Shown here: one piece after another, positions 14,375 to 18,916 of the stretch | Numbering within the stretch: the first letter of the stretch is position 1 | Layout of the letters: the number at the start of each line of letters is the position of its first letter | DNA from: JANSYP01 sp038751255 | GTDB lineage: Bacteria; Pseudomonadota; Alphaproteobacteria; Rhodobacterales; Rhodobacteraceae | Direction: 5' to 3' | DNA: 18,916 nt | NCBI GenBank assembly: GCA_038751255.1 | Contig: JBCDGN010000073.1 | Location: 1-18,916, forward strand | Translations under genes and position numbers: made by a program | The notes under the pieces: generated by a model | Told to the model about the DNA's origin: nothing | Database searches by the model: none | Seen by the model: the letters and a program-made list of their open reading frames with translations, nothing else

Positions 14375-15496
14375 TCACTCCAAAAGGAATGTGCGGTAGC
14401 GGGCCAGCCTCTCTGGGTCTGGCGAAGTGCCCAAACCGGGCGTCTCTGGCAAATGAACATACCCCCCCGATACCGGAAATGGTGTCACGGCCAGATCTTC
14501 TTGAGCGTAATAGGTCGACATGTAGAATTCGCAGCCCAGCTCCAGGTCCGGCAATGCCGCGCATAGATGCGCGCCTGCCATATGGGCGATGGAGCTTTCG
14601 AACATGCATCCGCCATAGACCTCGATCCCAGCGGCGCGCGCGATGGCGGCGATTTCAAGACAGCGGCGAATACCCCCGGATTTGGCGGTCTTGAGCGAAA
14701 AGATGTCGGCAATCCGCATCGCTGCCCCGCGAAACGCATCGCCTGTGGTAAACACGCTCTCGTCGGCCATGATCGGCACATCCACCGCGCGTGTGATTTC
14801 TGCGAGCGCCTCACGCTCGGCCTGTCTTACGGGCTGTTCCACAAAATCGGGGCGGAAGGCCTCAAGGTCGCGAATGTGGCGGATGGCATCATAGGCTGGG
14901 AGACCCTGGTTATAGTCGATGCGCAAACGCATCTCCGCGCCGTAGATACCACGCAGACGCTCCAGCCGCATGAGGTCAAATTTGTGATCGGCAAAGCCTG
15001 TTTTGAGTTTGAAGATCCGCACGCCCTCTTCCCAAAGACGGGCGACATCTTGCAAATCCGCATCGAAATCAGGATTGGCAACGGAAAAGCTGAGCGGAAT
15101 GGCGTCCCGCTGTCGCCCGCCAAGAAGCTCCGCGATGGAAAGACCCGCGATCTGTCCTGAAAGGTCGAGAAACGCGCATTCGAGCGCCGCTTTCGCCTCT
15201 GAGTGGCCAACGAGTGTCCGCTCGGCCGCCGTCATGATCGTTTCTACCTGTACCGGGTCCGCCCCCATCGCCAGCGCACGTAGATGCGTGTTCAACGCTG
15301 CCGCATTGCCATCAAGCGTGCCGGTAAAGACGGGCCAGGGTGAGGCCTCACCCCAACCCGTCAAACCGCTTGCCGTGACCAGTTCGCAAAGCGCGATATT
15401 GATCCCCGCGACATCGCCTGAGCCATGGGCATGGACCGCAGAGGTCGGGATTGAAACGCCGTGTACGCGCATCTGCACAATACGATGTTCGCTCAC
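14375..15496 (-). CDS. Enolase-superfamily enzyme, muconate-lactonizing (MLE) subgroup; probable racemase/epimerase
   Basis: The 373-residue protein has an N-terminal capping domain (about 1-125) and a barrel carrying every MLE-subgroup catalytic residue. These are K163-x-K165 (IFKLKTG), metal ligands D194 (IDYNQ), E220 (VEQP) and D245 (ADES), and K269 on the other face (SLKTAKSGG). Two opposed Lys bases are what racemases and epimerases of amino-acid derivatives, cycloisomerases and o-succinylbenzoate synthases share. MLE subgroup is certain; substrate is not. The start is GTG at 15496, supported by a strong GAGGAGG eight bases before it, which overlaps the TGA of the preceding racemase-family gene. 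It is third in the GntR - Asp/Glu racemase - enolase arm. With the oxidoreductase on the other arm, racemisation of an amino-acid-like compound is the simplest guess. Confidence 0.92.
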   Translation of the reverse strand: MSEHRIVQMRVHGVSIPTSAVHAHGSGDVAGINIALCELVTASGLTGWGEASPWPVFTGTLDGNAAALNTHLRALAMGADPVQVETIMTAAERTLVGHSEAKAALECAFLDLSGQIAGLSIAELLGGRQRDAIPLSFSVANPDFDADLQDVARLWEEGVRIFKLKTGFADHKFDLMRLERLRGIYGAEMRLRIDYNQGLPAYDAIRHIRDLEAFRPDFVEQPVRQAEREALAEITRAVDVPIMADESVFTTGDAFRGAAMRIADIFSLKTAKSGGIRRCLEIAAIARAAGIEVYGGCMFESSIAHMAGAHLCAALPDLELGCEFYMSTYYAQEDLAVTPFPVSGGYVHLPETPGLGTSPDPERLARYRTFLLE

Positions 15497-15508
15497 GCCG
15501 CCGCCTCC

Positions 15509-16249
15509 TCAGATCACTCGACTATCGTCCAACTCGGACGGGAAACGGCGGGGCATCAGTGCGGCCTGGAACCACAACAGATAGCTGTAGATCGAGAAGA
15601 CAGGGCGGCCCGTCGCCCGGCGAATATCGGCTGCGAAGGGCACCATGTTGGTGCATTCAAGCAATATAGCCCCGACCTGAGGATGAACCGAAACCAGCCT
15701 TTGCGCAGCGTTGATATTGTCCACGCGCGCTTGAGCAAAATCGATCTCGGCCGCGTCGTCGAGGATCCGGGTTGTAAAGTGGGATTGCGCACCTGTGCCT
15801 TCGATGGGAGTTCCTGCATCGATGCCCGCGGCATCGAGATGGGCGGCATTAAGCGTTTGCGACGAAATGGTCAGAATGCCCAGACGCTGATCCTTGGGCA
15901 GAATGCGCTGAATCAGGGGCGCCTGAAGCAAAGAGGATGACGCCACCGGCACACCAAGCGCGTCGACCAGCGCGTCCTGAAAAGGCACCAAAAACCCGCA
16001 ATTGGTGGCTATGCCATCGCATCCAAGATCGACCAACTCCTGCCCGGCCTCAATGAAAGCTTCCAGTAGAGGACTGGGATCTTGGCGCACCACATTGTCC
16101 GGCGTGGCCGTGGGCACAAGTTTATAGTGCACTGGAAAAGGCCAGGTCGCGGCGTTGCCGATATCCCCGGGGATGCGCGGAAAACGCGTGTTCAGCATAA
16201 GTATTCCAAGCGTCGCCCCGAATACGGTTTTGCCACCCTGCTTTGTCAT
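15509..16249 (-). CDS. Asp/Glu/hydantoin racemase superfamily protein
   Basis: The 246-residue protein has the two-domain pseudo-symmetric racemase fold, with one Cys at each catalytic position: C84 in ATNCGFL and C199 in LLECTNM. N-terminal GILMLNTRFPRIPGDIGNAATWPFPV is typical of the branch often labelled aspartate/glutamate racemase. The superfamily also includes hydantoin racemase, maleate isomerase and arylmalonate decarboxylase. Because both Cys are present a two-base racemase is possible. Arylmalonate decarboxylase has only one and is less likely, and maleate isomerase also uses two Cys. The ATG overlaps the end of the GntR gene by ATGA, and the enolase gene starts 12 bases after its stop, so the three genes form one tight operon. 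The substrate is unknown. Confidence 0.88.
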   Translation of the reverse strand: MTKQGGKTVFGATLGILMLNTRFPRIPGDIGNAATWPFPVHYKLVPTATPDNVVRQDPSPLLEAFIEAGQELVDLGCDGIATNCGFLVPFQDALVDALGVPVASSSLLQAPLIQRILPKDQRLGILTISSQTLNAAHLDAAGIDAGTPIEGTGAQSHFTTRILDDAAEIDFAQARVDNINAAQRLVSVHPQVGAILLECTNMVPFAADIRRATGRPVFSIYSYLLWFQAALMPRRFPSELDDSRVI

Positions 16250-16980
16250 GTGCTCTGCCCGGCCGGCACGTAGAGGTCAGCATAGGCCAGACGAACGGCC
16301 TCGGTCGCGTGCTGCGCGCGGTCTTCGATGTGGGAACGCATGGCTTCCGCCGCGGCTGCTGCATCGCTTGCACGGACCAGCGCGAGGATCGCCCGGTGTC
16401 GTTCGATTGTGGTCAGTCCAGCAGCCCGAAGCTGCCGAAGATCCGCGGCCCGCACAAAACGGATCTTGTCGTAAATCGTCTCTAACATATGCAAGAGTTC
16501 GGGGTTCGCGGCGGCCATGCAGAGCTGCAAATGAAACGCCTCATCTAGCTCTAAGAGACGCATTGGATCCGTGCAGTCGGCATACTCGGCGGCACTGTTG
16601 TGCAAACCGTCTTCAAGCGCTTGTAATTCGGCAGGCTTGGCGCGGAGCGCGGCGCGACGGGTCGCTTCGCATTCGACCGCGATCCGCGCCTCATAAAGGT
16701 TCAATATCCGGTCCGGCGTGAGCGCCCGGCAGAAAAAGCCATGACCCGATTGAAAGTCGATGAAACCCTCTGCCACAAGCCGATTGAGCGCTTCGCGCAA
16801 AGGCGTTCGGCTCGCGCCAAGTTTGCGCGAAAGGGCGGATTCATTGATCCTTTCGCCAGGTTTGAACTCGAACGCTGCCGCCATGCCGCGCAATTGCACA
16901 TACAAGGCGCTAACGGCTCCATCGAATTCCGAAGCGGCAGGTGACGCCAAGCTGTTCCCCTCTTCTTTGCGCCTCACCAT
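16246..16980 (-). CDS. GntR-family transcriptional regulator, FadR/FCD subfamily
   Basis: The protein (244 residues from ATG 16980) has an N-terminal winged helix (about 22-85; GERINESALSRKLGASRTPLREALNRL). An FCD ligand-binding domain follows (about 92-230). The FCD metal-site residues are visible: D146 and H150 (ELDEAFH), H195 (IERHRAIL) and H217 (RSHIED). Such regulators usually repress adjacent catabolic genes until a carboxylate or sugar-acid effector binds. The ATG at 16980 has no clear Shine-Dalgarno. TTG at 16950 has AAGAGGGG six bases ahead, so translation may start there, giving 234 residues. The gene is divergent from the ThDP enzyme, with a CTGTATACAG palindrome between them, and overlaps the racemase gene. 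It is likely the local regulator and probably autoregulated. Confidence 0.93.
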   Translation of the reverse strand: MVRRKEEGNSLASPAASEFDGAVSALYVQLRGMAAAFEFKPGERINESALSRKLGASRTPLREALNRLVAEGFIDFQSGHGFFCRALTPDRILNLYEARIAVECEATRRAALRAKPAELQALEDGLHNSAAEYADCTDPMRLLELDEAFHLQLCMAAANPELLHMLETIYDKIRFVRAADLRQLRAAGLTTIERHRAILALVRASDAAAAAEAMRSHIEDRAQHATEAVRLAYADLYVPAGQST

Positions 16981-16990
16981 AGCGCAGGAC

Positions 16991-17005
16991 TTGCGCCAGA
17001 CGCAA
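16991..17005. promoter_or_regulatory. Small dyad TTGCG-N5-CGCAA in the divergent promoter region
   Basis: A perfect 5-base dyad with a 5-base spacer lies between the GntR start and the CTGTATACAG palindrome. It could be a second protein-binding site or chance; the arms are short. Confidence 0.25.
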
Positions 17006-17019
17006 TGCTGTGTTTTGGT

Positions 17020-17029
17020 CTGTATACAG
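17020..17029. promoter_or_regulatory. Candidate operator of the FadR-type GntR regulator
   Basis: CTGTATACAG is a perfect 10-base palindrome between the divergent GntR and ThDP-enzyme genes, 40 bases from the first and about 32 from the second. FCD-type GntR proteins commonly bind short palindromes of the form TNGTATACNA, so both sequence and position fit an operator serving both arms. Binding itself is inference. Confidence 0.6.
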
Positions 17030-17060
17030 CTTAGTGACAGGCAGTGTGGGGGACCAAACC

Positions 17061-18752
17061 TTGTCAAATGCAATGACGGGCGCAGACGCGATGGTCCGGA
17101 TGCTAGAGGCCCATGGCGTCCGTCATATCTTTGGCCTTTGCGGGGACACGACATTGCCGCTTTACGATGCGCTCCTGCAACGCGACCACGGCATTACCCA
17201 TGTTCTGACGCGCGATGAGCGCTCTGCCGGCTATATGGCGGATGCCTATGCGCGGGTGACCGGGCGTCCCGGTGTCTGTGAAGGGCCGTCGGGCGGCGGG
17301 GCAACCTACATTCTGCCGGCACTGATTGAGGCCAGCGAGTCGAGTTATGCCGTTCTCTGCATCACCTCGGACATCTCCGTCGGCAGCTATGGAAAATACC
17401 CACTGACCGAGGTGGACCAGGAAGCGCTGATGCGACCGCTGACCAAATGGAACACGGTCATCAAACATGCCGGTCACATCCCGCGCATGGTCCGAGCCGC
17501 TTTTCGGGCAATGACCACAGGCCGACCCGGAGCCGCGCATCTCGGTCTGCCCTATGACATCCAATACGATCCTGTAGACGTGGAAGATATTTGGGCCGAT
17601 CCCGCGCTCAGTAGCTTCCCTGCTTACCGGGCGGCCCCTGCCCCCGGAGCTGTCGAAGCAGCCGTGGACGCCATCCTGTCGGCAAAGTCGCCGCTGATCG
17701 TCTGCGGCGGCGGCGTCGTCATCTCAGGGGCTTGCGCTGAGCTTGACCGGATCGCGCGTCGGCTCGACATTCCGGTGGCAACGTCGATCTCGGGCCAAGG
17801 TGCGCTCGCAGACACCCATCCCAACGCGGTTGGCGTCGTCGGCTCTAACGGTGGGACAGACCAGACCTGGGAGATCATGGAAGCGGCCGATCTCGTGATT
17901 TTCATGGGCTGCCGCGCGGGATCGACCACCACGGCGCGATGGGAGGCCCCGAAACGCACGGCGCGCATTGTACATTTCGACAGTGATCCCATGGCGATCG
18001 GGGCCAACTATCCTACCGAGGTCGGCGTCGTGGCCGATTTGAAGCTCGCCCTGGCCGAGGTCAATCAAGTGCTCGACGCGCGCGACCAAGGGACAAACAC
18101 TTTTGGCGGTGCCGCCGCGGTGGAAGAGCTGAAGGCGCGGAAATTCGCGGCATTCGATGCGCTGGCGGCAAGCGCACAAACCCCGATGAAACCGGAACGT
18201 GTGATTGCCGCGCTACAATCGACCCTTCCAGAAGACGCCATCCTTATTTCCGATCCAGGCACAAGTTGTCCCTATGCCTCGGCATATTACCAGCAATCGA
18301 GGCCCGGTCGTCATTTCATCACCAACCGCGCCCATGGCGCCCTTGGCTACGCGCTCTCCGCCGCCCTGGGGGCTTGGTACGGAAGCCCCGACACCAAAAT
18401 CGTGGCAATGATGGGCGATGGCTCCTTCGGGTTCACCTGCGGGGAGTTGGAAACCGTCAGCCGGGCGGGCGCCAACATCACCTATGTGGTTTTTTCAAAC
18501 GCGAGTTTCGGTTGGATCAAGGCGAGCCAAAAAGCCGACAAGGGCGCACGCTATTACAATGTCGACTTTTCGCGAACCGATCATGCGACCATCGCCGAAG
18601 CCTATGGTGTCAAAAGTTGGCGCGTCGAAGATCCCGCAACCTTGAATGACAGCTTGAAAAAAGCAATCGCCCATGACGGTCCAACACTTGTCGACATTCT
18701 CACGCAACCGCTTGAAGAAGCGGCAGCTCCTGTCAGAAGGTGGATGGGATGA
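17061..18752 (+). CDS. ThDP-dependent enzyme of the acetolactate synthase / 2-oxoacid decarboxylase superfamily
   Basis: The 563-residue chain has the three domains of this superfamily. The N-terminal PYR domain holds the cofactor-activating Glu in TRDERSAGYMADAYAR (residue 53). A central Rossmann-like domain (about 205-350; SPLIVCGGGVVISGA) follows. The C-terminal PP domain has the metal/ThDP motif GDGSFGF to SNASFGW (D453 to N480). It will break or make a C-C bond next to a keto group, as in decarboxylases, lyases or ligases. It is commonly labelled acetolactate synthase large subunit. No regulatory small subunit is adjacent and the context is catabolic, so a 2-oxoacid decarboxylase or lyase seems more likely. 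Start: TTG at 17061 has GGGGGA seven bases upstream, whereas the ATG at 17073 (MTGADAM) lacks a Shine-Dalgarno. Either is possible. An FAD enzyme gene follows by about 70 bases. Confidence 0.92.
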   Translation: MSNAMTGADAMVRMLEAHGVRHIFGLCGDTTLPLYDALLQRDHGITHVLTRDERSAGYMADAYARVTGRPGVCEGPSGGGATYILPALIEASESSYAVLCITSDISVGSYGKYPLTEVDQEALMRPLTKWNTVIKHAGHIPRMVRAAFRAMTTGRPGAAHLGLPYDIQYDPVDVEDIWADPALSSFPAYRAAPAPGAVEAAVDAILSAKSPLIVCGGGVVISGACAELDRIARRLDIPVATSISGQGALADTHPNAVGVVGSNGGTDQTWEIMEAADLVIFMGCRAGSTTTARWEAPKRTARIVHFDSDPMAIGANYPTEVGVVADLKLALAEVNQVLDARDQGTNTFGGAAAVEELKARKFAAFDALAASAQTPMKPERVIAALQSTLPEDAILISDPGTSCPYASAYYQQSRPGRHFITNRAHGALGYALSAALGAWYGSPDTKIVAMMGDGSFGFTCGELETVSRAGANITYVVFSNASFGWIKASQKADKGARYYNVDFSRTDHATIAEAYGVKSWRVEDPATLNDSLKKAIAHDGPTLVDILTQPLEEAAAPVRRWMG

Positions 18753-18822
18753 TAGGTGAATGCTTGCAACCCGATTGGAATAGAGAAAAGCTCTGAAAGG
18801 TGGGTAGTGCGGGGGAGTTGAT

Positions 18823-18916
18823 ATTCCAGAGCAGGTAATTATCGCAGGGGCCGGTATCGTCGGTGTCTCCACTGGGATCTGGTTGCGGCGGATGTCAGAT
18901 GCAGACGTCACGATCA
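18823..18916 (+). CDS. FAD-dependent oxidoreductase, DadA/DAO-like (3' partial; possible ATT start)
   Basis: The last bases encode PEQVIIAGAGIVGVSTGIWL and then RRMSDADVTI, and run off the window. The GAGIVG dinucleotide-binding loop, followed by STGIWLRR, is the N-terminus typical of D-amino-acid dehydrogenase/oxidase-type FAD enzymes. Upstream the frame is closed by TAG at 18805-18807. Between that stop and the FAD motif there is no ATG, GTG or TTG in frame. ATT at 18823 sits five bases after GGGGGAG and would give IPEQVIIAGAGIVG, the usual distance from a start to the motif. So either ATT is used as a rare start, or the gene is damaged, or a base is misread. It follows the ThDP gene by about 70 bases and is likely in the same transcript. 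Confidence 0.75.
   Translation, partial: MPEQVIIAGAGIVGVSTGIWLRRMSDADVTI

Noticed and set aside
14567..15160. 197-codon plus-strand frame opposite the enolase gene
   Set aside because: Antisense shadow of an enolase with every catalytic residue in place.
14375..15496. Assigning the enolase to hydroxyproline-betaine or proline-betaine epimerase (HpbD-type)
   Set aside because: The opposed Lys bases fit, but the Rieske-type demethylase and betaine transporter genes typical of that pathway are not seen in the window.
17061..18752. Naming the ThDP enzyme acetolactate synthase (ilvB/ilvI)
   Set aside because: The superfamily is clear, but no small regulatory subunit is adjacent and the neighbours are catabolic. 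The sequence alone does not fix the reaction.
1..18916. tRNA or rRNA genes, CRISPR arrays, insertion sequences, prophage or plasmid functions
   Set aside because: No regularly spaced repeats, transposase or integrase motifs, or recognisable structural RNA genes were seen on either strand.

Overview
The window reads as chromosomal DNA of an alphaproteobacterium, most likely a Rhodobacteraceae (roseobacter-type) member. The main reason is the propionyl-CoA assimilation block: methylmalonyl-CoA mutase with a divergent DUF4174 gene, then propionyl-CoA carboxylase alpha and beta genes separated by small family-restricted genes. The taxonomic call is inference from gene content and protein style; there is no rRNA or other marker gene here.

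Layout. 1-769 (+): the end of a CheY-like receiver protein and a small unknown gene. 788-9668 (mostly -): in transcription order pccB, a RidA-family gene, an unknown gene, a 41-residue lipoprotein, a second unknown gene, a 313-base non-coding leader, pccA, then (after the divergent DUF4174 gene) methylmalonyl-CoA mutase and a TerB/J-domain protein. Together PCC and the mutase carry propionyl-CoA to (S)-methylmalonyl-CoA and on to succinyl-CoA. The epimerase, the MeaB-type chaperone and a PccR/ScfR-type regulator are not in the window. 9848-11077 (+): a Bcr/CflA-type MFS exporter divergent from pccB. 11104-13332 (-): a three-gene envelope module (small membrane protein, HlyD-type membrane-fusion protein, single-TM protein). 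13544-14299 (-): a metallophosphoesterase with a TTG start. 14375-18916: a divergent, apparently undescribed catabolic cluster. Its minus arm is a FadR-type GntR regulator, an Asp/Glu-racemase-family enzyme and a muconate-lactonizing-type enolase; its plus arm is a ThDP-dependent enzyme and the start of an FAD-dependent oxidoreductase. A perfect GTATAC-centred palindrome lies between the arms.

The two points most worth attention are these. (1) The pccA leader carries an intrinsic-terminator-like hairpin. Below it, three alternating CGCCAAG/CTTGGCG segments could fold either to hide or to free the pccA Shine-Dalgarno. (2) The 14.4-18.9 kb cluster has the enzyme logic of racemise, oxidise, then cleave or decarboxylate a 2-oxo acid. 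Its last gene has no ordinary start codon and may begin at ATT. Ordinary housekeeping annotation explains most of the rest.
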